21,554 nucleotides of DNA from Candidatus Bathyarchaeota archaeon (lineage in GTDB: Archaea > Asgardarchaeota > Lokiarchaeia > Sigyniarchaeales > Sigyniarchaeaceae), in NCBI GenBank assembly GCA_014729935.1, contig WJJB01000448.1:1-21554 (forward strand), read 5' to 3'. The translations under genes were made by a program, and so were the position numbers. The notes under the pieces are model-generated. The model searched no databases. It was given only the letters and a program-made list of their open reading frames with translations, and had not been told where the DNA came from. Shown piece after piece: positions 6,400 to 14,470 of the stretch; positions within the stretch are counted from its first letter, which is position 1; the number at the start of each line of letters is the position of its first letter.

Positions 6400-6762
6400 A
6401 TGGGCGATGAAGCTAGATGCCCCGGTAGTGCAAATGATAGGGAACATCAGCATCCCCAAGCACCCAATGCTTGGCAGAATGCTGGACAAGGGACCCAAGT
6501 TGGAACGCACTTCTTCTCTCCCGTCATGATCGCCCCGGACAAATGCGGGAATTGCAAGGCTTGCAAGCACGCGTGCCCGGGACATTATATCGACATCACC
6601 GTGACCGGTGCCACGGTGGATAGGGAATCATGCTTCAAGACAGTCCAAGAAAGAGATGGGGAGTGCTTCGAATGCTTGCTTGCCTGCAAGCACAATATCC
6701 TGAAGCTGGAGAAATACACCAAGTTACCAGGCGGTAGCATCGTGAAATTTAGCCGAACATGA
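6400..6762 (+). CDS. dicluster 4Fe-4S ferredoxin-like protein
   Basis: A 120-residue protein with two predicted [4Fe-4S] sites. The first is classical, C49-x2-C52-x2-C55-x3-C59-P (CGNCKACKHACPG). The second is C78-x10-C89-x2-C92-x3-C96, in which the first cysteine is set ten residues away instead of two. The first 40 residues are polar and low in hydrophobics and precede the fold, and C7 there is unlikely to be a ligand. It is a soluble electron carrier or a subunit of a larger enzyme. The start is uncertain: ATG 6400, GTG 6376 and an ATG at 6301 inside the parvulin gene are all in frame. I prefer 6400, preceded by ACGGG. Its 3' end overlaps the convergent isomerase gene by 14 bases. Confidence 0.78.
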   Translation: MGDEARCPGSANDREHQHPQAPNAWQNAGQGTQVGTHFFSPVMIAPDKCGNCKACKHACPGHYIDITVTGATVDRESCFKTVQERDGECFECLLACKHNILKLEKYTKLPGGSIVKFSRT

Positions 6763-7594
6763 GTGGTTTCAAGAACTGGGCTGCCTTCACGAAACCCAAC
6801 TCGCCGAAGAACATCCTGTCCTCGTGCTCGACGCTCAGGACCTCGCAGTCACTGCGCTCCATTAGGAACAATATGAATCTTCGCCAATCGAAATCACCCC
6901 AGCCGGGCATTCGCTGGTCGTAATATGATTTGTCATTGATGCCGTTCTTGCGAATGCGGTTCCAGAAGATCTTCACGTCCTTTGCATGGGTGTGAAAGAT
7001 CCTGTCTGGATACTTCTCGTATGCCGCCTCGACGTCCATGAGCTGCCACATGAAGTGTGAGGGGTCGAAATTCAATCCAAGATTCCTTGCCGGCACTGTC
7101 TCGAATATGCGGTCCATGGTTGGCACGTTGTAGGTCATGGAGCCAAAGTGGACCTCGATGGCGATCTTGCAACCATGCTCCCTTGCGAAATCCGTGAGAT
7201 CCTCGAATACCTCCTTGAACAACATCCAATCCCCGGTTTTCGGGTGTTGCCATGCCTTGGGGGAACCTGAAAAGGTGGTCAAGCAATCAACGTTCAAGGC
7301 TGCCGCCGCCTCGATATTCTTCTTGAAAAATTCATTCAACTCATCTCGCTTCCCTGGATCAGGATGCAGGTGGTTCACGTGGGAACACAAGGCAGATATT
7401 TCGTATCCTGCCTGTTTCACCATCTTCCTGATTTTTCCTGCACCACCTTCCAGTACCTTTGATGCTTTCACGTGGGTGTGCCCGGGTTGCGCTCCGAGTT
7501 CGACCCTCGTGTATCCATGCTTTGATAATGATTCCAATGCCTTTTCCAGCGGTTGACCGTTATACACGTTCGCGCTTAGGAAACCAAGTTCCAT
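6749..7594 (-). CDS. sugar phosphate isomerase/epimerase-like TIM barrel
   Basis: A 281-residue protein of the xylose isomerase-like/AP endonuclease 2 superfamily. The metal and catalytic residues expected at the C-terminal ends of the barrel strands are visible: E147 (KIAIEVH), D177 and H180 (LNFDPSHF), H203 and D206 (FHTHAKD), and E256 (LSVEHED). PGWGDFDW (230-237) matches the loop common in sugar isomerases and epimerases. This favours a divalent-metal sugar isomerase or epimerase over a DNA repair nuclease; the substrate is unknown. The ATG at 7594 is preceded by GGTGA at good spacing, and TTAAATAG (minus strand, about 7629-7636) is a likely TATA box. It diverges from the second histone gene. 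Confidence 0.85.
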   Translation of the reverse strand: MELGFLSANVYNGQPLEKALESLSKHGYTRVELGAQPGHTHVKASKVLEGGAGKIRKMVKQAGYEISALCSHVNHLHPDPGKRDELNEFFKKNIEAAAALNVDCLTTFSGSPKAWQHPKTGDWMLFKEVFEDLTDFAREHGCKIAIEVHFGSMTYNVPTMDRIFETVPARNLGLNFDPSHFMWQLMDVEAAYEKYPDRIFHTHAKDVKIFWNRIRKNGINDKSYYDQRMPGWGDFDWRRFILFLMERSDCEVLSVEHEDRMFFGELGFVKAAQFLKPLMFG

Positions 7595-7851
7595 CGTGGG
7601 TTCACCGGTTGATTCTTGTTCTCCCCACTATTTAAGCTAGCCGCCTCACCACGTGGCACGATTTTTGTCGAGTTTTTCCCACTTTTTTTCGATCACGACG
7701 AAATTACCTTTCCGTTTCGCTTCAATTTCCACCAGCTCGTGGTTTTCACGAAAATATTTATTAACGGATACTCCCTTGTAGTAATTGTTAACCACTTCGA
7801 TGTTTAACCGACATCAATCCTTTAATCATCAAGAGAAGAGGTTCGACAATC

Positions 7852-8058
7852 ATGGCAGATCAAAAATTCATAAGTAAAGCCCCAATTCGCAGGCTGATGA
7901 AAAGTCGCGGGGCATCCCTCGTTGCAGAGAATGCCGTTAACAAGCTCGTGAGTTTCTTGGAGGAATACGCGCAGGATATCACCAAGAAAGCTATGGAGAT
8001 TGCGCAAGCGGATAAGCGGAAGAAGATCACCGAGAATGATATATTGGATGCGCAGTGA
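7852..8058 (+). CDS. archaeal histone, copy 2
   Basis: A 68-residue histone-fold protein. Helix 1 (APIRRLMKSRGASLV), central helix (AENAVNKLVSFLEEYAQDITKKAMEIAQA) and final segment (DKRKKITENDILDAQ) match the archaeal histone family over its full length with no tail. It differs from the copy at 5008-5226 at many surface positions while keeping the core. Upstream, GAGAAGAGG lies a little far from the ATG for a standard ribosome site, and AAATATTTATTAA (about 7752-7764) is the best TATA box, implying a leader of about 65 bases. Such a leader contrasts with the near-leaderless genes around it. Confidence 0.94.
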   Translation: MADQKFISKAPIRRLMKSRGASLVAENAVNKLVSFLEEYAQDITKKAMEIAQADKRKKITENDILDAQ

Positions 8059-8183
8059 CCTTCATTCTACCTACCATCCTTCCTTTTTCTTTTACTCCCT
8101 GCCCCTGGCACCCGCTGGAATGCATCACTTCTTTCGAAAGCAATTAACCACCCTCAATATGCCAATCCTGAGCCGTGATCTGG

Positions 8184-9026
8184 ATGCAAGTGCTTGACAA
8201 CCACCTTCACACCCGGGTTTCCCATTGCTGCCACCAAAATTATGGATTGCAAGAGGTGGTGGACAAGCTCTCCCTAGAGGGGTTACCGTATGCTTGCACG
8301 ACCGACCACGTGCATAATCCCGGCGATGGAACATTTTTACCCGATCAATTGAGTGAGCGGGAAATGTTGATGGGGCGGGGATCCTCAATACCTGTATTCA
8401 TTGGTATCGAGGCTAGCATCATCTCGCGGGACGGTCGTATGCCCCTTGATGGCCTTCCAACCATGCCTGATTTCGTGATTGCCGGGGATCACTGGATACC
8501 TGGGAGCGGGATCTCGATGGCTGATCTTCCCGGCGGGTTCAAGCTTGTTGGCACCATGCATGACAGGGAGCCGCAGCAGCTAGATTCGATCTACGACACT
8601 GTTGTGTGCATGTATTGCCAGGCGATCAGGAATGAGCACGTGGTGGTGCTGGTGCATCCCTTCGATACGTTCCAGCGAATTGGAAACAGTGACAAGCGAC
8701 TCTTGGACAAGCTGGAAACCGTGTGCGATGCATGCCAGGACACGGGGACCGCCCTTGAGATCAATAATGCCTCAGCACGCCGGTGCGTGGAGCTCCATCA
8801 CGGACTACCCCTCGCGCACGAGGATTGCATGGCTCCCACCACTTTTTTCGAGGAAATGTACAGGATCGCGGCAAGATATGACATCACTTTCAGCACGTGT
8901 TCAGATGCTCACGAGGTGCACCTGGCAGGTAATACAAGCCTTGCATTGAATGTTGCAAGGAAGAGTGGCATCAATGAATCTAGATTCCTGGACTTGCGAT
9001 CCTTGATTTCCAGGAAGTGGACCTGA
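8184..9026 (+). CDS. PHP-domain metal-dependent phosphoesterase
   Basis: A 280-residue protein of the polymerase and histidinol phosphatase family. The metal-binding motifs occur in order: D5-N-H7-L-H9, T40-D41-H42, E76 (GIEAS), H158 (LVHPFD), E192-x-N (LEINNAS) and S240-D-A-H243. Such proteins hydrolyse phosphomonoesters or small nucleotide phosphates with a two- or three-metal centre. It is a stand-alone domain, not attached to a DNA polymerase, and somewhat longer than histidinol phosphatase. Cysteine is unusually common for a cytosolic hydrolase (C14, C15, C38, C142, C145 and others). I chose the ATG at 8184 rather than the GTG at 8175 because it abuts the first motif. The substrate is unknown. 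Confidence 0.85.
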   Translation: MQVLDNHLHTRVSHCCHQNYGLQEVVDKLSLEGLPYACTTDHVHNPGDGTFLPDQLSEREMLMGRGSSIPVFIGIEASIISRDGRMPLDGLPTMPDFVIAGDHWIPGSGISMADLPGGFKLVGTMHDREPQQLDSIYDTVVCMYCQAIRNEHVVVLVHPFDTFQRIGNSDKRLLDKLETVCDACQDTGTALEINNASARRCVELHHGLPLAHEDCMAPTTFFEEMYRIAARYDITFSTCSDAHEVHLAGNTSLALNVARKSGINESRFLDLRSLISRKWT

Positions 9027-9202
9027 TGGTTGTAATGGCGCCGCAACATGAGATGCAGGTAGCCATGTCGGAGCCACTTGGCGAAATTGATACAGTCCTG
9101 TTGCTTCTTCGCGATGACGTGCACGAAAGGATTGCTGGCATTCGTTCAGCCGATGGATAAAAAAAGTGAGGGGGATGAATCTTGGCGTCTTTCGGGGATC
9201 AC

Positions 9203-9367
9203 TTATTCCCGATTGGCTGCCTTGAGAAACACTGTCAATTCCGTTTTTAACATGTCCCGAACGGCAACGCGAATGGCTTCACTTCTATTCGGGTAAACTC
9301 GCTCCGAGACCAAGCTATCAAGGCCTTCCAAATATGCTTCCGGGATATGAACGGTTATGAGTTGCAT
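9203..9367 (-). CDS. ribbon-helix-helix (CopG/Arc-type) DNA-binding regulator
   Basis: A 54-residue protein that short-ORF cut-offs would miss. MQLITVHIPEAYLEGLDSLV opens with the beta-strand whose alternate residues (Q2, I4, V6) would contact DNA. Helix 1 (EAYLEGLDSLVSE), the turn (VYPNRSEAIR, with the family's N/S-R-S-E-A-I signature) and helix 2 (AIRVAVRDMLKTEL) complete the fold. These proteins bind operators as dimers. There is no effector domain, so it may be an autoregulator or antitoxin-like protein, but no toxin gene is adjacent. It is divergent from the HEAT-LRR gene; the 164 bases between hold two inverted repeats likely to be its targets. Confidence 0.8.
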   Translation of the reverse strand: MQLITVHIPEAYLEGLDSLVSERVYPNRSEAIRVAVRDMLKTELTVFLKAANRE

Positions 9368-9402
9368 CGTTTTGCACCAGTATTATGGATGTATTGGGGT
9401 AA

Positions 9403-9420
9403 CGCGCGAGCATGCGCGCG
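9403..9420. promoter_or_regulatory. inverted repeat CGCGCG-N6-CGCGCG
   Basis: The halves at 9403-9408 and 9415-9420 lie about 40 bases upstream of the ribbon-helix-helix start codon, at or near its TATA region, a plausible autoregulatory site. Half sites of CG repeats are simple, so chance is possible. Confidence 0.35.
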
Positions 9421-9463
9421 TATTCCACTGATATTTGCTGGATATTCTAGCCTTTTGGATCGA

Positions 9464-9483
9464 CATATGATGTGGATCATATG
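9464..9483. promoter_or_regulatory. perfect palindrome, likely operator
   Basis: CATATGAT-GTGG-ATCATATG has 8-bp perfect arms around a 4-base spacer. It sits between the divergent regulator and HEAT-LRR genes, about 35 bases upstream of the likely TATA box of the latter. The 12-bp centre-to-centre spacing suits a dimeric or tetrameric ribbon-helix-helix protein. The target of the neighbouring regulator is inferred. Confidence 0.55.
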
Positions 9484-9503
9484 CACCTTCCCATGGTGGA
9501 AAA

Positions 9504-9513
9504 ATCATTAATA
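9504..9513 (+). promoter_or_regulatory. TATA-like element of the HEAT-LRR gene
   Basis: TCATTAATAC is centred about 24 bases before the TTG at 9532 and 30 before the GTG at 9538, consistent with a leaderless start at either. Confidence 0.35.
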
Positions 9514-9531
9514 CCATGAATTGGTAATGAT

Positions 9532-11742
9532 TTGAAGGTGGCATCGTCATTGGAAAACTCGATCGAGGTGGTCCAACTTCTCCAATCAGGTAATGAGGAG
9601 GAACGGATCAATGCGGCTAATTTGATCAAGGAAGCAGACTTGCAAGGAATCGATGTTAGTGAATTCTATCCCATCCTCCGGGGATTGCTTTGCAATCCGT
9701 CATATCCCGTGCGCATGGCTGCTGCTGGAGCCTTGATGGTCCAAGCTCGCAGGAAGGACCCGGTGCAATCACGATTATATGGAAGCACGCTCGTGGAATT
9801 GCAATCAACGGACCCAAGCGTTAGATTCGGGCGTCTCGAGTGGTTGCAGCAAGTGGCAACTCCAGATCTTGTAAATGATAGAGACGAGCGCGTGATAGAA
9901 TTTGCGTTACCCTTGGTGAGCGCGATGTTTTCGGATGGGGAAGAACGGGTGGCAATTCAAGCCATTAGAACCTTCAGACAGGCGATATCCGAGCATCAAG
10001 ATATCGAGGATGCCTTGCCTGCATTAATGTACGTGTTGCGTTCTGGCTCAGGTGAGGTTCAGGAGCAAGCATCATTTGCCATTCAAGCCATCGCGATGAA
10101 AGGTTACGATATTTCAGGCCTATTAAAGGAATTACTGGCTTTACTGGATAGCAAGGAGGAACCGGTGAAATTTGGCGTCGCCGACGCCCTTGCAGCCTTT
10201 TTCCTGAAACGAAAGAAGTGGCATGATTTCTTGTCATTATTGCATCACGATGACAAGGATATCAGGCAAGAAGCTGCTGGTACCATTGCTCACGTCCCCG
10301 TTGGCAGGGAACCGGTTATCATCAAGGCCTTGCAATCCTTGATCGAGACGGAAGATAGCAAGGATGTGCAGATGGTAGCCACTAGAGGGCTTCTTTCTAT
10401 CACGTCCGATCCGAATGACATGATGGTTGGCATTCCCGTGCTACTCGAGTCCTTGAAAGGAACATCAGTGGAACACCAGGTATACGGAAGCAAGATTCTC
10501 AAGCAATTCACACGTGACGTGCTCGTTATCTTGGAGAATGGCAGGAATCGAAAGAAGGTGGAAAATATTGATAACTTGGAAAAGAAACTGGAGTCAATCA
10601 TCCAAGATCTTCAATTATCCATGAAAAGTATCACTAATACAAAGGTCCTTGATACTTTATCTACCACGATCGCGCTTTGGCTGGTTCACGTTGGAGATCT
10701 TGGAGAATTCCAAGATTTATTGGAAGGGTCTAGTGAAAAAATCCAAGAGCACGTGGTTACAATCCTGCAAGATGGCACGGTGAGACTCGGGGAACCTGTA
10801 TTAGACATCTTGGAAGACCGGGACGAGAAACTAGTGGAGAAATTATTGAAAACCAAGGATCCACAAACCACGAAGACTCTTGACCTCTCGGGACAAAGCC
10901 TGGATCGAAGATACCTGCACGCTGTACCAGCTAGCATCAACATCCTAGACCATGTCGAGGAAATCGATCTCTCCCACAATCTCCTCCGGTCGATTCCCGG
11001 ATCCATTGGTACCATGTCCCGGGTCAAGAAACTGGTCATTTCCTACAATCGCCTGAGCGAGCTGCCAGCGAATCTCGGGAACCTCAGTGAATTGGTTGAG
11101 TTATGGGCAAGTCGCAACGCAATTCGCGCCCTCCCACCCGAGCTGGGAAACTTGCGAAAGCTGAGGATCCTGCATGCCAATCATAACGAGATAACAGCAT
11201 TTCCCCGGCAATTGGGAGCCCTTCATGATCTTGTGTTGCTTGAATTGAAGGGAAACCGGATTACATCCCTTCCAACAACTTTTTGCCATTTAGACTCCCT
11301 CAGGAGCTTGGATCTATCAAGTAACCCGATCAAGAAGTTACCCGCATGCTTTGGCCAGCTTTCAAGCCTTGAAAATCTATCAATGTCTGGTGTGAAATTC
11401 ACGGCATTCCCTGGAAGTATCCTCGATCTTCCCAAGCTGAAAACCTTGAGTCTCTCCAATTGTTCGTTGACCTCCATCCCCCCAGCCATTTGCCAATTGA
11501 AACACCTGGAGACATTGGACTTGAACGGGAATCGCATCAGCAGGCTCCCCGCAGAAATTGCTCAATTGCATCAGTTGCAGTATATCTCGATGCGGAAGAA
11601 TCAACTCGATGAACTCCCCATTGAACTTCGCGAGTTGCACTCCCTACGTTGGTTGGACGTCCAAGATAACCCGATGGAAAAACATGGCGGAAAGGCTTCG
11701 GGACCGAACAAGGTAGCTCTAAATCTTGAACGATTTTCGTGA
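9532..11742 (+). CDS. HEAT-repeat and leucine-rich-repeat scaffold protein
   Basis: A 736-residue protein with two solenoids. Residues about 10-440 are paired amphipathic helices of the HEAT/armadillo type (for example YPVRMAAAGALMVQ, EEPVKFGVADALAAF, DIRQEAAGTIAHV). Residues about 449-725 are roughly eleven leucine-rich repeats with the pattern L-x2-L-x-L-x2-N-x-[IL]-x2-[IL]-P. These resemble the Ras-associated LRR class of eukaryotes (SHOC2/PIRL type) in repeat pattern. Two repeats lack the conserved Asn (MSGVKF and LSNCSL). No catalytic domain, signal peptide or membrane segment is seen. The start codon is TTG 9532 or GTG 9538; no ATG is in frame nearby. Protein-protein scaffolding is inferred. 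A Ras-like GTPase lies 1.5 kb downstream, an intriguing but unproven pairing. Confidence 0.88.
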   Translation: MKVASSLENSIEVVQLLQSGNEEERINAANLIKEADLQGIDVSEFYPILRGLLCNPSYPVRMAAAGALMVQARRKDPVQSRLYGSTLVELQSTDPSVRFGRLEWLQQVATPDLVNDRDERVIEFALPLVSAMFSDGEERVAIQAIRTFRQAISEHQDIEDALPALMYVLRSGSGEVQEQASFAIQAIAMKGYDISGLLKELLALLDSKEEPVKFGVADALAAFFLKRKKWHDFLSLLHHDDKDIRQEAAGTIAHVPVGREPVIIKALQSLIETEDSKDVQMVATRGLLSITSDPNDMMVGIPVLLESLKGTSVEHQVYGSKILKQFTRDVLVILENGRNRKKVENIDNLEKKLESIIQDLQLSMKSITNTKVLDTLSTTIALWLVHVGDLGEFQDLLEGSSEKIQEHVVTILQDGTVRLGEPVLDILEDRDEKLVEKLLKTKDPQTTKTLDLSGQSLDRRYLHAVPASINILDHVEEIDLSHNLLRSIPGSIGTMSRVKKLVISYNRLSELPANLGNLSELVELWASRNAIRALPPELGNLRKLRILHANHNEITAFPRQLGALHDLVLLELKGNRITSLPTTFCHLDSLRSLDLSSNPIKKLPACFGQLSSLENLSMSGVKFTAFPGSILDLPKLKTLSLSNCSLTSIPPAICQLKHLETLDLNGNRISRLPAEIAQLHQLQYISMRKNQLDELPIELRELHSLRWLDVQDNPMEKHGGKASGPNKVALNLERFS

Positions 11743-11947
11743 ATCACGGCAATTACACCACGAGAAGGGTGCCATGGCATGGCAAGTGTACGAGAAAACA
11801 TGATGGTATTGGCGATATCCAGCACCATGTCTTCACAAGGATAATATGGCGCGAATCATTCACTCCCCCGTGAACAAGCGTGAACCAACGTTAAGCCTGC
11901 GCAGGCAAGAACATGCAGGCAATTTCCACAGAAGTATTGCAGGTTAG

Positions 11948-13219
11948 ATGATATTGAACAAGAAGCACAACAATGAAAGGGATGGCGGGGATGGCAAGAC
12001 CACGGGAACCGATCTTCCCTATTACGAGTACAGGTCCTTTTTCGATTTTAACTGGAAGAAACGGGAAATACCACGCATTCTCAAGGATTTGAAATTTGTT
12101 ACACCAACGGAAATCCAGCAAAAAGCAATACCGCTTGGCTTGGCTGGAAAGAACGTCATCGGGCAATCGAAGACTGGCACGGGGAAAACACTGGCTTTCG
12201 TTACACCGGTTGTCGACCATCTTGATCCCAAGGTGCAAGGAATCCAAGCACTTGCCATCACCCCCACGAGAGAATTATGCGTGCAGGTCTCCAAGGTATT
12301 CCACAACGTGGCATCTAAGATGGGATTCAATGTATTGCAGGTGTATGGTGGCGTGGATATCAACCGGCAAAAGAAAGCATTGCGATCCAACACGGTGTCC
12401 ATCGTCGTTGCCACCCCGGGAAGACTAATCGACCTTTACAAGCAGCGCTTCATCAATTTCAAGCCAATCAAGTGCGTGATCTTGGATGAGGCTGACAGGA
12501 TGCTGGACATGGGTTTCATGCCAGATATCGAGTATATTTTCGGTAAGCTTCCGCGGAAGAAGAAATTGCAATTAATGCTCTTTTCCGCCACCATCTTCCA
12601 AGAAATCATGGATAGCATCAACAAGATCACCAAGGGAGACCACACCATCGTTCGCGTTGGAAGGAACGAGGACGAATTCGTGATCAAGGAGATCGACCAG
12701 GAAAAGTATGTCATCCTCGATCGTCGCAAGAAATACAGCTTGTTGAAACAAATCCTCAGGCGCGAAAAGCCAAAGCATTGCCTGATATTCTCCAACACCA
12801 TCGCTGGCGTGGAATACCTCTACAGGAAGCTAAAACGAGATTTCAACTTCCCCATCTTGGCACTCACGGGAAACGTGAACCAGAACAAGAGGGAAAAAAT
12901 TCTCAAGCAATTCAAGACGCACCAGATCAATCATTTAATTGCCACCGATGTTGCATCCAGGGGCTTGGATATCCCAAACATAACCCATGTAATCAATTAT
13001 GACGTGCCACATTATCCCGAAAATTACGTGCATCGCATCGGAAGAACGGGTCGATTAAACAAGCAAAAAGGTGGAAAAACCAATCGAGGCAAGGCCATCA
13101 CCATTTGCGTCCAAGATGACCTGATCTACATGCAACGCATAGAACAACTCATTCAAAAAGAAATTCCGAAGAAACAAACCGAGGAAAACTCCCGACCCAT
13201 GCATCCCTTCCTCCGGTGA
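11948..13219 (+). CDS. DEAD-box RNA helicase
   Basis: A 423-residue ATP-dependent RNA helicase with all family motifs: Q motif around TPTEIQQKAIP (52-62), motif I GQSKTGTGKT (72-81), Ia PTREL (106-110), GG (134-135), Ib TPGR (156-159), II DEAD (180-183), III SAT (213-215), IV LIFSN (279-283), V ATDVASRGLD (332-341) and VI HRIGRTGR (362-369). There is only a short polar N-terminal extension and a short basic C-terminal tail, so it is a minimal core like eIF4A or RhlE. Likely roles are remodelling of RNA, for example in ribosome assembly, mRNA turnover or cold response. AGGTTAG just before the ATG is a possible ribosome site; GGATAATATGG (about 11839-11849) is a possible promoter, giving a leader near 80 bases. 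Confidence 0.96.
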   Translation: MILNKKHNNERDGGDGKTTGTDLPYYEYRSFFDFNWKKREIPRILKDLKFVTPTEIQQKAIPLGLAGKNVIGQSKTGTGKTLAFVTPVVDHLDPKVQGIQALAITPTRELCVQVSKVFHNVASKMGFNVLQVYGGVDINRQKKALRSNTVSIVVATPGRLIDLYKQRFINFKPIKCVILDEADRMLDMGFMPDIEYIFGKLPRKKKLQLMLFSATIFQEIMDSINKITKGDHTIVRVGRNEDEFVIKEIDQEKYVILDRRKKYSLLKQILRREKPKHCLIFSNTIAGVEYLYRKLKRDFNFPILALTGNVNQNKREKILKQFKTHQINHLIATDVASRGLDIPNITHVINYDVPHYPENYVHRIGRTGRLNKQKGGKTNRGKAITICVQDDLIYMQRIEQLIQKEIPKKQTEENSRPMHPFLR

Positions 13220-13266
13220 GGAGAACCGCGCTTGGGTTCATTAACTTCAAAAAAGGCTGTAACTTA

Positions 13267-13280
13267 TCTACAATAAATAC
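13267..13280 (+). promoter_or_regulatory. TATA box of the small GTPase
   Basis: CTACAATAAATACA is centred about 26 bases from the ATG at 13299, the textbook spacing for a leaderless transcript. It therefore chooses 13299 over the upstream GTG at 13287. Confidence 0.55.
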
Positions 13281-13298
13281 AACTCCGTGATAAAAGCC

Positions 13299-13808
13299 AT
13301 GCAACGGTTCAAGCTGAAAATAGTCGTCATTGGCGAGCATGCAACGGGAAAAACCTCCCTCATCAAGGCGTTCGTCGAGAAGAAGTTCTCCGCTGATTAC
13401 CGCCCGACGATTGGTACAAACATATTCATCAAGAAACTCGAATTGGAAGGGGACGAGATAACCCTCACCTGCTGGGATATAGCGGGGCAAGAACGCTGGA
13501 CCAGCATGAGAGAACTTTATTACCGGGGGTCATCTGGAGCTATCATCATTGGAGACGTGACCAGGAAGAGCACGTTCGAGCAAATCAAGAACTTCTGGGC
13601 ACCTGATTTGAAAGAAAAAGTGAAATCCGTTATCCCAATCGTGCTCCTTGCCAACAAGTCTGACTTGGAATCAGAAGTGACCCAGGATGATATCGATGAT
13701 TGCATGAATGCCATCGGTGCCACCTGCGCCCTGAAAACCAGCGCCAAAACCGGGGATAACGTCAACGAGGCGTTCCAGAAACTCACAGAAGCCATCCTGA
13801 AAAAGTAG
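13299..13808 (+). CDS. Ras/Rab-family small GTPase
   Basis: A 169-residue GTP-binding switch protein. The G boxes are complete: G1 GEHATGKTS (12-20), G2 threonine T37 in PTIGT, G3 WDIAGQE (59-65) with the catalytic Gln, G4 NKSD (119-122) and G5 TSAK (147-150). The W-D-x-A-G-Q-E form is the Rab-type switch II. The residue equivalent to Ras G12 is His. The C-terminus stops at AILKK directly after the last helix, with no hypervariable tail or prenylation cysteine, so lipid anchoring is not expected. Such GTPases are abundant in Asgard archaea and rare in other archaea. It has its own promoter. Confidence 0.96.
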   Translation: MQRFKLKIVVIGEHATGKTSLIKAFVEKKFSADYRPTIGTNIFIKKLELEGDEITLTCWDIAGQERWTSMRELYYRGSSGAIIIGDVTRKSTFEQIKNFWAPDLKEKVKSVIPIVLLANKSDLESEVTQDDIDDCMNAIGATCALKTSAKTGDNVNEAFQKLTEAILKK

Positions 13809-14178
13809 GATCACCTGCAATTTTTCTATCCTTCCTGCCAACGAGACCCACCCCCTGCACTCAACCAGGGGTTTGAAGGATACCGCCACCTTAAGAATTG
13901 GATGGTTCCGGTCCATCTTGCATGATGAGGGGGTCAGTATATGCCCGGTGGAGCGAGATAAATCATGTCACTGGAGACCGTGAACGATCCGAACCGCCCG
14001 GTGTGCCATCAACAACAAGCAAGGCAGTGATCGATGAAGGAATATACAACGCCTTGGAGGGCTTGGTAGTGCGCGAATAGCAAGCCGGGGAATGTATGAC
14101 CGGGTGGACGGGTGGAATTAAATGGGAGAATTGCTTATTCATCTTGCACCCACCACCTACCATTAACGGTATTCCATC
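13809..14178. other. 370-base intergenic region, nothing firm
   Basis: The stretch between the GTPase and the RAM-domain pair has one weak open frame (13898-14080) whose last part (VIDEGIYNALEGLVVRE) looks protein-like, but the first part does not; it might be the end of a decayed gene. ATGATGA near 13922 resembles a C box, but no D box (CTGA) follows at useful distance. GAATTAAATGG (about 14114-14124) may be the promoter of the RAM pair. Confidence 0.35.
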
Positions 14179-14469
14179 ATGGCAAAACTTTACCGTGGTT
14201 ACATTCTCTGCAGGCTCTCGAAAATCGGGAGCGAGTGGACAATCGTCGACACTCTCAAGGACATGAACAAGGATTTCAGCGAGGACTTGAAAGTCACCTA
14301 CGCATCCCCCATCTACGGGGCGTGGGACTTGATCATCGAGGCATCCTTCGCGCAGCTGGAAGATCTCGATAAACTCGTGACCCTCATCAGGACCAACTCA
14401 ACCCTCCAAGGAAGCATCGAGGAAACCACCACCTTCGTCTCCTCCAAGCCGGACTACCCGTGGGCGTGA
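14179..14469 (+). CDS. stand-alone Lrp/AsnC ligand-binding (RAM) domain protein, copy 1
   Basis: A 96-residue protein with the beta-alpha-beta-beta-alpha-beta pattern of the regulator of amino acid metabolism domain: YRGYILCRL (strand), a helix, KVTYASPIYGAWDLIIEASF (two strands with the typical Y-G-x-[WY]-D-L turn), LEDLDKLVTLIRTNSTL (helix) and SIEETTTFVSS (strand). It has no helix-turn-helix, so it does not bind DNA in the manner of full Lrp. Stand-alone RAM proteins bind amino acids or related small molecules at oligomer interfaces and may modulate partner regulators or enzymes. The next gene is a paralogue one base downstream. Confidence 0.85.
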   Translation: MAKLYRGYILCRLSKIGSEWTIVDTLKDMNKDFSEDLKVTYASPIYGAWDLIIEASFAQLEDLDKLVTLIRTNSTLQGSIEETTTFVSSKPDYPWA

Positions 14470-14470
14470 C

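Noticed and set aside
13921..13990. Possible C/D-box guide RNA (ATGATGA near 13922)
   Set aside because: No D box (CTGA) or second box pair occurs at the required distance on that strand.
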